Below are positions 1 to 9,555 of a DNA stretch of 64,000 bases, one piece after another (the stretch's first letter is position 1; every line of letters begins with the position of its first letter). Made by a program: the position numbers and the translations under genes. This stretch comes from Stygiolobus sp037389425 (GTDB lineage Archaea > Thermoproteota > Thermoprotei_A > Sulfolobales > Sulfolobaceae): NCBI RefSeq assembly GCF_037389425.1, contig NZ_JBBHKR010000078.1, positions 4,609-68,608 on the forward strand, given 5' to 3'. Under the pieces are notes generated by a model. That model did not search any database and had not been told where the DNA came from. It saw nothing but the letters and a program-made list of their open reading frames with translations.

Positions 1-819
1 TAAAGTGCTCTCTCCTTCTAATTTACCCTTGTTTACTGCCTTAACATAATCGTTCCTCTTTATTCCTACTAAATCTGGAGTAGTCTCTTTTTTAATCTTT
101 TTCTTTATCTCTCCATGAATAGTAAGTGCCTTTTCAGCAGCTCTCCTGTTTATACATTTTTCATTAGGGCATATTAACTTAAGGTTAAAGTGTTCCTCCA
201 AAACTGTTATCTCTTCAATCCCTAAATACCCAATACAAGGAATTATCAGATCACCGCTTTCGGGCTCACAACTGACTGTGAGATTGTTATTTTTAATGCT
301 CTTGCTCAGCACTGTTATACCGTTCCAGTTAAAGTAAGGAGAATCTATAGCACCTATTGGGCACGAGGCAGAACACAGACCGCAGTTAGTGCACTTTACC
401 GTATCAATTACAATCTTACCCTCAACCTTTTGTAAGGCTGAGTTAGGACATGAAGATAAACACTGTGAACAGCCTATACTAGATAAGCAGCGATCGGAGA
501 CCTTTGGTGCCTTAACTAACCTCTCATATTGCTTACCGCTGATAAAACTCCGTCTACTGTAAGTTTTTTCCACTGGTGCATAGGTTAGTTGTATCGCTCT
601 GATCACTATCTGTAGTGGATCAGGTCTTGACCAAAAATATGAACACTCCCCGTCTATTTTCACTGGTTTATCAGACACTACGATGAACTTATCTTCTTGA
701 TCACACTCAAAACTCTTGATTATTTCAAATAGAGGCTGCGATAAATATAATGGCCACAAATTCTTTACTCTCTCGATAAGCCTCTCTGGGTCACGCACGT
801 TAAACAACTTAATCTTCAA
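1..819 (-). CDS. 4Fe-4S ferredoxin-like protein of the molybdoenzyme operon (3' end outside window)
   Basis: The reading frame stays open to the left edge, so the C-terminus is missing. About 273 residues are visible. Two adjacent [4Fe-4S] motifs stand near residues 107-145: a first one with spacing C-x5-C-x2-C-x3-CP, then CTNCGLCSASCPIGA. A later Cys-bearing stretch (LICPNEKCINRR) follows. I chose a TTG at 817-819, which overlaps the upstream TorD-like gene by 11 bp; a TTG two codons earlier is also possible, and a stop codon lies just before it. As the last visible gene of the operon it probably passes electrons to, or helps assemble, the enzyme. The Acidianus sulfur reductase cluster also has an extra gene of unclear role, but I cannot equate the two. 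Confidence 0.75.
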   Translation of the reverse strand, partial: MKIKLFNVRDPERLIERVKNLWPLYLSQPLFEIIKSFECDQEDKFIVVSDKPVKIDGECSYFWSRPDPLQIVIRAIQLTYAPVEKTYSRRSFISGKQYERLVKAPKVSDRCLSSIGCSQCLSSCPNSALQKVEGKIVIDTVKCTNCGLCSASCPIGAIDSPYFNWNGITVLSKSIKNNNLTVSCEPESGDLIIPCIGYLGIEEITVLEEHFNLKLICPNEKCINRRAAEKALTIHGEIKKKIKKETTPDLVGIKRNDYVKAVNKGKLEGESTL

Positions 820-1426
820 TCCCAATACACCTCATAAACTCTTTAGTAAATTCTGCCAAAATCTTGAAGTACGGGTAATTAGATTGGGCTAGATTGTTTA
901 GAAGGGTTGGAACCCACTTCTTAACGTGAGTCTCAAGAAAGAAATCTATTATATCATCTACTTTTTCGTTTCTGGAAGATTTCAGCAGATACATAAGGGA
1001 GAGAAAACCGAACTCAGTAGAAATATGATCAGGTTCTTCCTTGGAGTTAAGTCCTACTAAATTGTAGATATTTCTTAAATCACTCACTATTATTAAGTCG
1101 TAGTAACCTGTCCTCTGAATACTTTCGTATAGAGATAAATTAGTATTATAAGGTTTATCGAGCTCTACGAACTGTATTTCAACGTCAGTTAGCTTGTCAA
1201 TATCTGTGATACCATCCACGAGGCTCTTGAAAGTGTGAAACGCCCGCTTAACATTCTCGTTGCAGAAAGAACTTATATATACCTCTATCTCGTGAATGTT
1301 ATTCCTTAAGTTTTGCACATCTTTAAGCTTATATGGGTAATGAAAGGCCTGAGCTAAGACATCAAATACCTTTGACGTGAAAAAACTCAAATTGTCTTGA
1401 ACCATGAACTCAACCATGTTTATCAC
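809..1426 (-). CDS. TorD/DmsD-family molybdoenzyme chaperone
   Basis: A 205-residue, all-helical-looking cytoplasmic protein. It carries the family's central motif as EPDHISTEFGFLSLM (near residues 131-145; the usual form is E-x-DH followed by E-x-x-F/L). TorD-like proteins bind the apo-catalytic subunit and its Tat signal until the Mo cofactor is in place, which fits the Tat-bearing catalytic gene two genes upstream. The start is a GTG whose GTGA overlaps the stop of the Fe-S subunit gene, a sign of translational coupling; ATG at 1417 is the alternative. In Acidianus ambivalens the sulfur reductase operon also encodes a chaperone of this type (SreE). Confidence 0.8.
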   Translation of the reverse strand: MINMVEFMVQDNLSFFTSKVFDVLAQAFHYPYKLKDVQNLRNNIHEIEVYISSFCNENVKRAFHTFKSLVDGITDIDKLTDVEIQFVELDKPYNTNLSLYESIQRTGYYDLIIVSDLRNIYNLVGLNSKEEPDHISTEFGFLSLMYLLKSSRNEKVDDIIDFFLETHVKKWVPTLLNNLAQSNYPYFKILAEFTKEFMRCIGIED

Positions 1427-2232
1427 AACGGTAATACATTCTTTTCGTTTCTCTTATAAGTCCTTAAGTCTTGTGGTGTAAGTCCTAAGCTTTGTGCATC
1501 CTTAATAACATTTACGGGGGCGTTGTCTATTGCACCAGTTCTCTCAGCGAATCTTTGTTCTAAAGGTAATTCTGGTTCATTAGAGAAAGGTCCCTTTGAT
1601 GGTCCTCTGATTGGCAAGTATTCTTCTTCTGGCTTAGTACCATACTGTTCTCCTAATACAAAACCACCATATTCCGCAACTATTCTGCTGACTTCGCTGT
1701 TAGGATCACTTAAGTCTCCGAAAACTCTAGCCCCTGCTGGACATCCTCTTACACAAGCCGGAATTCTCTCGTACTCTGGTAAACTCTCGTCGTAAAGTCT
1801 ATCAACACAGAGTATACACTTTTTACTCACTCCTTCTATCGGGTCGTAATCTATGTTACCGTATGGGCAAGCGTTTATACAGTACCTAAACCCTTGACAT
1901 ATTTCATAGTCTATTACTACGACTCCGTCTACTAGTCTCTTGTGTATCGCCCCGGTAGGACAGACTTTTACGCATGGAGCGTCTTCACAGTGGAAACAGC
2001 TTATCGGTATAGGTATAGTCCTAACATTAGGATATGTTCCTTGTTCTGTTCTTATAACTCTCATTAAGTAAAGGGAGAACGGTTCGGCACCCCATGGATC
2101 TAGATCTGTCAATGGACCGAAAACTGAACTAGTATGCCACGACTTACAATTGAGCTGACATGCATTACATCCGAAACACTTATTCAGGTCTGTTATTATG
2201 ACTAGTTTGTGTAGGGGTTTGGGAGTGGACAT
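1423..2232 (-). CDS. Four-cluster Fe-S electron transfer subunit (DmsB/PsrB/TtrB type)
   Basis: A 269-residue protein with four ferredoxin-type Cys groups: CFGCNACQLNC, CFHCEDAPCVKVCP, CQGFRYCINACPYG and CILC...ACVRGCP. This is the layout of subunits that wire a molybdoenzyme to an NrfD-type membrane anchor. In the third group the expected second Cys is Phe (C-x2-F-x2-C), so this site may hold a [3Fe-4S] cluster, as the Trp-substituted site does in nitrate reductase. A GAGGTGA ribosome site lies about 9 bp before the ATG. Having its own ribosome site after a T-run fits separate control of its expression. There is no Tat signal, so it likely travels with the catalytic subunit. Confidence 0.9.
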   Translation of the reverse strand: MSTPKPLHKLVIITDLNKCFGCNACQLNCKSWHTSSVFGPLTDLDPWGAEPFSLYLMRVIRTEQGTYPNVRTIPIPISCFHCEDAPCVKVCPTGAIHKRLVDGVVVIDYEICQGFRYCINACPYGNIDYDPIEGVSKKCILCVDRLYDESLPEYERIPACVRGCPAGARVFGDLSDPNSEVSRIVAEYGGFVLGEQYGTKPEEEYLPIRGPSKGPFSNEPELPLEQRFAERTGAIDNAPVNVIKDAQSLGLTPQDLRTYKRNEKNVLPL

Positions 2233-2258
2233 GAATTTTCACCTCATGGACTTAGTTA

Positions 2259-2267
2259 AAAAAAAAG
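2259..2267 (-). terminator. T-run between catalytic and Fe-S genes
   Basis: On the minus strand nine Ts lie in the 37-bp gap after the catalytic gene. Archaeal RNA polymerase often stops at such runs, so this may let only part of the transcripts reach the Fe-S, chaperone and ferredoxin genes. Function is inferred. Confidence 0.35.
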
Positions 2268-2269
2268 AA

Positions 2270-5200
2270 CTAACTTGAGTTGGACGACTGTTGACTCTGG
2301 GGTCTTATAACTTGTTTCTGCTGCTGCCACTGATAGTACTCCTGATTTACCTTATACCATGTTATTCCCATCTCTTCTGGAGACTTGTAAGCATTATACT
2401 GTAGATATTGTAAGTTGGGTGGCGGGTTATACGGTGCGGAAGCCGGAGTTAATACGTAAGGATCTGATAAACCATAGCTAACAGTGTAAGAACCTTTACC
2501 TAACACTGCACTGACTTTAAATCTCAAATCTCCCCAAGAGGTCTTTCCAGTAAATGGATCATAGTTTAGCAATGCAGGATTAGGTCCTTTACTACCTATA
2601 AGTGTATCATAGTCAAGATTATTGTAAGATTGTGGATCCGCACCTCCCATACTTGGTGGTAGAATCATGGAGTATACATCATTAAACATTGTAGATATTG
2701 TAGCCTCAGGACTGTTGGTAGGTATGGCTAGTGTTCCGGGTCTTATGTTCCTAGCCTTCCAATACCACACTACACCGGGTCTTGTAGTCTCATCGCATAC
2801 TACCATAGCCCTAACTTTCTCACCGGTCCATGATTCAAATTCGACCCAATCCATATCAGTTATTCCGTATTTCTGACAATCTGAAGGATTCATAAACACT
2901 GGAGTAAACCTCAGCAAAGGTCTCAACCACGGATTATGGTTCTCCCAGTGATGATAGAACCAAGGTGTTGTATGCCTATTCTCCGTCTGTAGTGGGAAGC
3001 TATTCGGGTCGAAGCCGTCACTTGTCCAGCTTAACGGTGGATACCACTTAGGTATAGGCCAGAAGGCTATTTTCTTTATTTTAGCAATATAACTACCGTA
3101 TTCATCATTAGGTACGTTAGCGTTCTGTTGTGCTAATTGTAAGTACTGCATGTTACCGGTCTTCTTATACATGTAGTAGAAGTATGCATTGTAGCCTTTC
3201 CACATCCCGTAAGCTGCTAGCCTAAACCTTGCAACAGGCTCGGAATATATTTGGACTACTATAGGCTTCACATAAGGTACTAATCCCATGCTGTGAGCCC
3301 ATTGCAGATAGTACATGTTTACATGTCTATAATACCTTATGTTCAATGGTAGTTCGTACTCGCCCAATGCATGGCCTATCTTTTGTGTTCCTTTTGGAAC
3401 ATTTGGAGGTAATTCTCCGTTAGTTACGGGGAACTCTTGTGGTCCAGGGTAGGTCTGAGCGTTACCATAATTATATGCGGGAATCTTACCAGGGTATGTA
3501 TACAGCTTCACCTGGTTGGGGTTCGGATCTCCCTTACAACACTCCGTTCCATCTTGTCCTCTTCCCGCAATTAACATCCCTACCCCTGGTGCTATCTGCC
3601 ACTTCCACAAAAAGTCTCCGAAGCCGTTAGGATACTTAGGACTTCCGTCTGGGTTTTGGAATGCAGATAAACCTAGTAAGTAACCTATTTCTATTTCTAC
3701 GTCACTGAAAGGTCTTGCGTGGAATAAGGGTGGTAAGATGGGGTGTTCTATGCTATCAGCTACTATGTCAGGGGTTGTAATGGGCCTATCTAAAGTACTG
3801 TGTTCTCCGTATCTTTCAAGGAAAGTGGTATCTGCTAACACTAGGTCAGCAAACGGGACGCTGTTGCCGTAGAACGTATCAACTATAGCGATAAATGGAA
3901 TAGCATAAGTTCCGTCTGGGTTCTGCTTTAACGCTAACCTAATATCCTTATCAAGGTCGTAACTATTATCCCAATAGGGGTTAGTTATATGCCATAGGAG
4001 GAACTCTACATTATACGGGAACTGGAATCCAGCATCCCACATTGTCACGTTATAAGATCTGTGCTGAGCAAACGGAAATTCCCAGCTGTACGCTCTATCG
4101 ATTAATAATGGCCTTCCGTTTTCGTCAATCGCTAACATATCAGGTGTGTATAGGAAAGGATTTGTTGTTGAAGTAATTACTGTAGGGTAATGAACTTTTT
4201 GAACCTTAAGCACTTTTACCGTACCATCGTTATATACTCTTTCGTTTATTAGGATCCCTCCTAGTGTACCCACATAACTCTCTCCGTTAGGACCAACAGT
4301 CGGAATCTCTCCACTATTAACGTCATCTTGCGTTATTCTGGCCCTTGGGTCAGGCACGGCTTCATACGCCGGCCAGAAATCTCCGTCTGGTACTGGCTTT
4401 GGATATGGGTATTTGGCTCTGTACCCACCAGGGGTGTCAATCGCTCCAAGTAATGCTTCGAGAACCATGATCAGTCTAGTAGTATTAAATCCGTTCGTAT
4501 GTGCAGATATACCTCTCATGATATATGTTGCCACTGGCCTTCCTATGAACTCTTCATGTTTCCTACCTAGATAGTCCACCCATTCAGCTTCTATTATTAC
4601 GGGGCTTCTCATCGCAGTATCTCCTAGTAACTTAGCTAGATTTGTTATCTCCTCCGCTGGATAACCTACTTCAGCTTCTACGTTTTCAGGCGCATAATCG
4701 TCCACTAGGAATTGCTCCTTAAGTAGTTTAAACGCCGACTTTACATGAACCGTAATCGTCTCAGTAGTGTCTGGGCCTACGGGTACGGTTAAATCTCCTT
4801 CATATTCTAAGACCGGATATACTCCGTTCTGCCACGGAATGTCTGTGAAAGCGTAAACATTACCGTCGCTACCCATGACCGCTGGAGTCCACTCTCCATT
4901 CTTATTAGTCACTCTCAGGAAGAGCCCTATGTTAGATGCCGAAGGTGGATCTATGGTCCCATCAGGATTTGTGATTACCAACCATGGGGCATTCGTATAC
5001 CATCTCAAGTATTCCTCATCTATATACGGCGTTGGCGGTGTCTGGCTCATCCCCTCTTCATGTAACCTCAACAATTCATGAATTATTGAACTTATTAAAA
5101 GACCGTCATGAGCCGGTCTAATCGGTACCCAAATATTCGATATAGGACCAACGTTGGGTTGTCTATCGGGCTGGATGAGTATTATTGTTCCACCACGCTC

Positions 5201-5968
5201 TTTAATCATCGTTATTCTTCTTCTTAATCCTGTCGGGAAGTGGTCTTGTGTAACTCCCGAAAGTATTAAGACTTTTGCGTAGTGATCATCAAAATATCCG
5301 TATTCCCAATAGGTAGAGCCTGCTACATATACTGCTCCTATTGCAACATTAGCTGCACAGAATCCGCCATGTTCGTATTCATTGGGAGTGCCGAACATAG
5401 CACCAAAGTATCTGTTTTCACTTGGGTTATACTGGTCACGCCCGGTAACGAACACGAACTTTTCAGGACAACACTGGTATATCTGTTTTAGCCCTTTAAA
5501 ACCATATTTCCATCCTCTTTCCTGCAGGAATTGTGCGTTATCTCCGTTTAACAGAATATCGTAAAGATCTTCCCAGTCTATTCTAATGAACTGTCCAGTA
5601 CCCCTCTGTACAGTAGGAGGTCTTAGTAACGGATACTTCATCCTTGCGGGACTTAGGTAGTGCATTGCTGCTGTTGGCCCAATAGGACACGTAGCTCCGT
5701 TGTTAACCCTACCGTAAATATCGCCCCCAGCATATCTTATTAGGTTATTAGCTGTTATCTGGTATTGCATCGTACACCTTCCTAGACACATATAACATGT
5801 GCTGAACGCTATGACGTCCTCATCTTGTGGAGCTGTTGCCTCTTCTGTTTGAGACTCGACGAATAGTTTACTTGTGAAGGAACCTTTGGTTGCCATGTAT
5901 GTTAGGGCTATTCCTGCAGATACTGCTCCGCTTAGCTTTATGAAATCCCTTCTAGTTAGTTTCAACAT
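2270..5968 (-). CDS. Tat-exported Mo-bisMGD oxidoreductase catalytic subunit, sulfur/tetrathionate-reductase type
   Basis: A 1232-residue DMSO-reductase-superfamily protein. Residues 5-15 carry a Tat motif (TRRDFIKLSG) followed by a hydrophobic stretch, so the enzyme should sit outside the membrane. The N-terminal [4Fe-4S] ligands are C58, C61, C65 and C94. C204, in the string EHGGFCAANV, is placed to be the Mo ligand, as in the Psr/Phs/Ttr and arsenate reductases. The length is above the roughly 1000 residues of TtrA/SreA. Start: ATG with GGTGAG upstream, 3 bp after the anchor gene. Context (NrfD anchor, Fe-S subunit, TorD) makes it a membrane-bound respiratory enzyme. Sulfur, polysulfide or tetrathionate is the likely substrate class, but sequence alone does not decide it. 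Confidence 0.88.
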   Translation of the reverse strand: MLKLTRRDFIKLSGAVSAGIALTYMATKGSFTSKLFVESQTEEATAPQDEDVIAFSTCYMCLGRCTMQYQITANNLIRYAGGDIYGRVNNGATCPIGPTAAMHYLSPARMKYPLLRPPTVQRGTGQFIRIDWEDLYDILLNGDNAQFLQERGWKYGFKGLKQIYQCCPEKFVFVTGRDQYNPSENRYFGAMFGTPNEYEHGGFCAANVAIGAVYVAGSTYWEYGYFDDHYAKVLILSGVTQDHFPTGLRRRITMIKERGGTIILIQPDRQPNVGPISNIWVPIRPAHDGLLISSIIHELLRLHEEGMSQTPPTPYIDEEYLRWYTNAPWLVITNPDGTIDPPSASNIGLFLRVTNKNGEWTPAVMGSDGNVYAFTDIPWQNGVYPVLEYEGDLTVPVGPDTTETITVHVKSAFKLLKEQFLVDDYAPENVEAEVGYPAEEITNLAKLLGDTAMRSPVIIEAEWVDYLGRKHEEFIGRPVATYIMRGISAHTNGFNTTRLIMVLEALLGAIDTPGGYRAKYPYPKPVPDGDFWPAYEAVPDPRARITQDDVNSGEIPTVGPNGESYVGTLGGILINERVYNDGTVKVLKVQKVHYPTVITSTTNPFLYTPDMLAIDENGRPLLIDRAYSWEFPFAQHRSYNVTMWDAGFQFPYNVEFLLWHITNPYWDNSYDLDKDIRLALKQNPDGTYAIPFIAIVDTFYGNSVPFADLVLADTTFLERYGEHSTLDRPITTPDIVADSIEHPILPPLFHARPFSDVEIEIGYLLGLSAFQNPDGSPKYPNGFGDFLWKWQIAPGVGMLIAGRGQDGTECCKGDPNPNQVKLYTYPGKIPAYNYGNAQTYPGPQEFPVTNGELPPNVPKGTQKIGHALGEYELPLNIRYYRHVNMYYLQWAHSMGLVPYVKPIVVQIYSEPVARFRLAAYGMWKGYNAYFYYMYKKTGNMQYLQLAQQNANVPNDEYGSYIAKIKKIAFWPIPKWYPPLSWTSDGFDPNSFPLQTENRHTTPWFYHHWENHNPWLRPLLRFTPVFMNPSDCQKYGITDMDWVEFESWTGEKVRAMVVCDETTRPGVVWYWKARNIRPGTLAIPTNSPEATISTMFNDVYSMILPPSMGGADPQSYNNLDYDTLIGSKGPNPALLNYDPFTGKTSWGDLRFKVSAVLGKGSYTVSYGLSDPYVLTPASAPYNPPPNLQYLQYNAYKSPEEMGITWYKVNQEYYQWQQQKQVIRPQSQQSSNSS

Positions 5969-5971
5969 CTC

Positions 5972-7081
5972 TTACTCACCCCACACGGTTCCCCACGGGA
6001 ATTGCATTTGAGTAGGGGAGAATGGACTTATAGGACCATAATAATATGCGGAGGCAATGACCACGTAATATCTCAAAGAGACGGCCCCTATTAGGATCAG
6101 GATGGTGATTATCGGCACAAAGTAAATGTATTTTTTAGGGCTTATCTTATGTAGAGAGATCTCTAGGAGCATAGGAATAGCTACACCTAATGTTACTACT
6201 AATACCCAGAAATACAAGGAGTAAGCTCCAAATAGAACTTGATTTACCGACATAGACGCATTGGGATTATAAACTCCTATTGCTAGAAACATTGCTGTTA
6301 ATATTGCTTCAGCTATTACTGAGTATAAGTCAATAGTTGACCATAGCAAAGTGTTGTGCTCTTTACTAGATTCGTCCTTAATAAACACCGTAGTTAATAA
6401 CATCCCTACGGCAGCTGCAGAGCTAAGACCACTGACTGGAAATAAAATTACGAGTACCGGATTTCTCCATAGTGCAATATTGGTCAGGCTAAATAATACA
6501 CCTCCGTAAGAAGCTCCTAAAATTCCGAACAGAGTTATTAATGATATGAGTAAGTATCGTGAAGTTCTCGAACTGAGGTTAGAAGACGTATACCATGAGC
6601 CGAGTTTCTTAAACATAGTGATGTTAGGCATCGCATTTCCCAGCCACAAGGCTGAATAGATTAGGCCTAGCAAAAGTATCATTATCAGAAATATTGTACC
6701 TAAGAACATCCAACTTTCCCATCTACCGTAAGTAAGACCATAGGTAATTATCTCCCACGCAGTGTACGGTTTACCTGCATCGAGTACTAGAAACACTAGA
6801 CCAAGTATAATAGCTACCAAACTCGTTATTCCTATTGACAACTTGAACTTAGCGGTCCTTGATATAGAGTCTACTGAACCTCCGGCGGCTAGTACGGGTA
6901 TTTTAATGTCGTTTATAGCAGATATCACTACTATCATGCTCCCTAGTCCTATTAGGAAGTAAGCTAATGCTACCTTTACTGCCCATACTGCTTGGTGATC
7001 CGGTGGCATATCCGGTCCCCAAGAGACAGGGTAAGAGAATGGCGGAGATGGTGCAGTTAGTAATATTATAGGTATGGACAT
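5972..7081 (-). CDS. NrfD/PsrC-type membrane anchor and quinone-site subunit
   Basis: A 369-residue protein with about nine or ten hydrophobic helices, and opening residues rich in Pro before the first helix (WGPDMPPDHQAVWAVKVALA). This opening and the helix pattern are typical of NrfD/PsrC/SreC subunits, which bind quinone and hold the external Fe-S and Mo subunits. It is the first gene of the operon; the others follow within 3-40 bp or overlap. A TTTAAATA-like box lies about 30 bp before the ATG, so its message is probably leaderless. The order anchor-catalytic-FeS-chaperone-ferredoxin differs from the published sreABCDE order. Confidence 0.85.
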   Translation of the reverse strand: MSIPIILLTAPSPPFSYPVSWGPDMPPDHQAVWAVKVALAYFLIGLGSMIVVISAINDIKIPVLAAGGSVDSISRTAKFKLSIGITSLVAIILGLVFLVLDAGKPYTAWEIITYGLTYGRWESWMFLGTIFLIMILLLGLIYSALWLGNAMPNITMFKKLGSWYTSSNLSSRTSRYLLISLITLFGILGASYGGVLFSLTNIALWRNPVLVILFPVSGLSSAAAVGMLLTTVFIKDESSKEHNTLLWSTIDLYSVIAEAILTAMFLAIGVYNPNASMSVNQVLFGAYSLYFWVLVVTLGVAIPMLLEISLHKISPKKYIYFVPIITILILIGAVSLRYYVVIASAYYYGPISPFSPTQMQFPWGTVWGE

Positions 7082-7244
7082 ACTTTCTCAAAAATTAATT
7101 ATGTTTTCTTCGATATTTAAAAAATTCTTTTCTTTTAAATGAAAATATTCAGGGAAACTTTCAACTCTGTTAATCATTATAAATTGTAATTTTAATAAGG
7201 AGTCGTTATATGCATAGAGATATAAAAATATATTTGAATAACTT
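7082..7244. promoter_or_regulatory. Divergent promoter region between molybdoenzyme operon and its likely regulator
   Basis: This AT-rich 163-bp gap separates two divergent genes. A TATA-like string ATATAAAAATATA sits about 7218-7230, some 25 bp before the plus-strand ATG, and TTTAAATA on the minus strand sits about 30 bp before the anchor ATG. Both messages would be leaderless. The regulator probably binds here; no clear inverted repeat was seen. Confidence 0.5.
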
Positions 7245-7931
7245 ATGAAAAATTCTGTAGAGGAATATTTTTGTAAAGAAGAATTAGATTGCAGAGATTT
7301 TTCAATTCTTAAATACATTTTTAGCTCTGAAACGTCCCTATACAAGTTAGAGAAAATTACTAAAATACCTATAGCTACGTTGTGGAGAATAGTTAATAGA
7401 CTTGAAAGACTGGGATACGTCTATCATTCCAGCAGAGGAAAATACGAACTCACTTTAAAAGGTCTTTTTTATCTCCTATTTAGTGAAGGTCTAGAAAATG
7501 AAAAGATAATGTTATCTATCTCGGAAAGGATCGATAAGGATGTCGAGAAGACAAGATCAATAGTTAGATGTCTAATTACAACTGCTTTAGAGAATAAAAC
7601 ATGTATTTTAGACTATATAAACGAGCTGAGACCGTTGCTTAGATTGGCTGTCGTTAAAGCGTTAGAAGGTAAGCTTCTGCATAGACACTTTGTGGAATTT
7701 ATCACTGAGAAATTAGGAGACGAAATACCTTTTGTAGAGCTTGAGGGATGTAAGTTAATAACTATTACTACTAACAGAGGTAACGAAATCCTGATTGGAA
7801 AGTGCAAAAAACAAGGATATGTAAGCCACATTCATTGCCCTCATTACTATATCTTAAATACTAGGCAAAGTAATAACATTTTAACATCCACTGAAAAGCT
7901 TTCTAATAAAGAGGGAATTGTAAGCTCGTAA
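7245..7931 (+). CDS. Winged-helix transcriptional regulator
   Basis: A 228-residue cytoplasmic protein. Residues 15-75 form a winged helix-turn-helix: ETSLYKLEKITKIPIATLWR (HTH) then LERLGYVYHSSRGKYELT (wing), as in TrmB- and MarR-like archaeal regulators. The C-terminal half has no domain I recognise; it holds a Cys/His-rich stretch, GKCKKQGYVSHIHCPHYY, that could sense metal or redox state. It is divergent from the molybdoenzyme operon and shares its promoter region, so control of that operon is the natural guess. A TATA box sits about 25 bp before the ATG. Confidence 0.75.
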   Translation: MKNSVEEYFCKEELDCRDFSILKYIFSSETSLYKLEKITKIPIATLWRIVNRLERLGYVYHSSRGKYELTLKGLFYLLFSEGLENEKIMLSISERIDKDVEKTRSIVRCLITTALENKTCILDYINELRPLLRLAVVKALEGKLLHRHFVEFITEKLGDEIPFVELEGCKLITITTNRGNEILIGKCKKQGYVSHIHCPHYYILNTRQSNNILTSTEKLSNKEGIVSS

Positions 7932-8197
7932 AATAAATGATTATAAAATTAATAATGTGTAACGTAGATCAAAATTTTTATAGCTCAGTAATTGAAGCAT
8001 AATTACTAATATAATTTCATTTTTTTAAGAAAGAAAATATTAAAATACATCTTTAACGGTGTTTAACTGCATATATTATTGAAAAATTAGTGAGAGTTAA
8101 ATATTCTCGCTGATGGCATAATATATTTCCGTAATAAAATCTATATATATCACTTGTAGATGATATTTATATATCTACGGACTTAAAGTTTTTATTC

Positions 8198-8719
8198 GTG
8201 GACAGAAAATTAATTCTTGGTAATATTATAAGTCTTGTTGCAGGAGTATTCATACTCATAGTCTTAATACTCCTAGCGTCTTCCGGAATTATTTTCGTAT
8301 TCAACGTAACTACTGAAGCGTTAATGTGGATAATATGGGGTCTCGCCATTTTAGCCTATATGGAATACAGCACTTGCAACCTTAAGGCTGAGATATTAAT
8401 GAAAGTCTTTCCTCCAATGGCTATAATAATAACCTTCACAGGGCTCATTTTCATTCTTCAAGGTAAATTTTTAGGACTTGAGTTAATAGTTTTAGGATAT
8501 ATTCTAGAGCCTATAGCCGGTATTTCTATATTCCTAACAATAAAGGAGTACAGTCCGGTTTCTGCTTATCTCTTCTTCCTAGGGGCAGTAGTGTATACCC
8601 TCGGGTTACCCCTATATCTAGTTAGTTTTCCCTATTTGGCGATAATGGGTGATGTGGTGAAAATTTTAGGTTTAGTGAACTTCATATTCAATAGTATTAG
8701 GGGAAAATACTCAGGTTAA
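8198..8719 (+). CDS. Small polytopic membrane protein, unknown function
   Basis: A 173-residue protein with five to six predicted membrane helices and very few charged residues. I do not recognise the family. It starts at a GTG placed about 25 bp after a TATA-like TTATATATC, so the message is probably leaderless. A UbiE-like methyltransferase gene follows 15 bp after its stop, so the two are likely co-transcribed. Work on quinones or another membrane substrate would be a guess from that neighbour only. Confidence 0.7.
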   Translation: MDRKLILGNIISLVAGVFILIVLILLASSGIIFVFNVTTEALMWIIWGLAILAYMEYSTCNLKAEILMKVFPPMAIIITFTGLIFILQGKFLGLELIVLGYILEPIAGISIFLTIKEYSPVSAYLFFLGAVVYTLGLPLYLVSFPYLAIMGDVVKILGLVNFIFNSIRGKYSG

Positions 8720-8734
8720 TTGGAGGTGCTATAA

Positions 8735-9460
8735 ATGACGGTGACTAATGAGGAGTTGAGAAGGATATATAACGACATACCTAAGTTTTACGACAGAGCT
8801 AACGCCCTCATTTCTTTCTTTCAAGACGTCAAATGGAGAAGCGAGCTAATAGGAATTGTCAGGAAATATTGTAAGGAGCCTAAAATTATCTTGGACGTTG
8901 CATCTGGTAAAGGAGAGTTGTCATATATCATTCACAAGCTCTTTCCGAAAACCCAGATAGTAATGACAGACTACGCGGAAAACATGCTCAAGCTGAGTTT
9001 TGTTGAAGGTGATAAAGTCTTGGCCTCTTTTTATAACTTACCTTTTAGAGATAATGTTTTCGACGCTGTAGTGAGTAGTTTCGCACTTCATGCAGCCGAC
9101 GATGTAGAGGCCGTTATTAAGGAGATGGTAAGAGTATCAAAGAACGCTATAGGAGTGATAGCTATGGGAAAATCTGATAATAAGGTCTTAAGGAAATACG
9201 TAGCGTTTTATTTGCGGTTTATTCAGCCCTATTTAGCAGGTTTAGTTGGAGCGAAACCTAGTGACTACAAGTATATTTATTACATTTATAGAAAAATTCC
9301 GACTAATTCAGAATTAAAAAGGATCTTTGAAAGAAACACTGAGTTGAGAGTGTTTAAAGAAAAAGCTCTTGGCACGGTTTACATATTCGTTGGATTGAAA
9401 AGAAAGGATGAGAAAAGTAGACAAGAAGTTAAGCTTAGGGAGGGAAAGACTAAAGCATAG
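8735..9460 (+). CDS. UbiE/MenG-like SAM-dependent methyltransferase
   Basis: A 241-residue class I methyltransferase. The opening YNDIPKFYDRANALISFFQD is the usual UbiE/COQ5 opening, and the SAM-binding loop follows as ILDVASGKGELS (near residues 52-63), with the acidic MTDYAENM at the end of strand 2. UbiE enzymes methylate quinone rings. In Sulfolobales the respiratory quinones are caldariella-type sulfur-bearing benzothiophenes, so a role in quinone maturation is plausible, and the neighbouring quinone-linked enzymes fit. Other small-molecule methylations cannot be excluded. A clear GGAGGTG ribosome site precedes the ATG. Confidence 0.75.
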   Translation: MTVTNEELRRIYNDIPKFYDRANALISFFQDVKWRSELIGIVRKYCKEPKIILDVASGKGELSYIIHKLFPKTQIVMTDYAENMLKLSFVEGDKVLASFYNLPFRDNVFDAVVSSFALHAADDVEAVIKEMVRVSKNAIGVIAMGKSDNKVLRKYVAFYLRFIQPYLAGLVGAKPSDYKYIYYIYRKIPTNSELKRIFERNTELRVFKEKALGTVYIFVGLKRKDEKSRQEVKLREGKTKA

Positions 9461-9555
9461 ATTTATTTATACAAAAATAAAGATATTTTTATGATATTTC
9501 CAATAAATTAAAGTAATTCTTAAAATTAACGGGGGAAAGGATATCTTATAAGGCG

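Noticed and set aside
1..7081. Naming the operon sreABCDE outright
   Set aside because: Gene order and catalytic-subunit size differ from the described sulfur reductase, and I could not run a phylogeny.
7088..7345. 85-codon minus-strand frame before the regulator
   Set aside because: It overlaps the well-supported winged-helix gene and the promoter region, and its composition is not protein-like.
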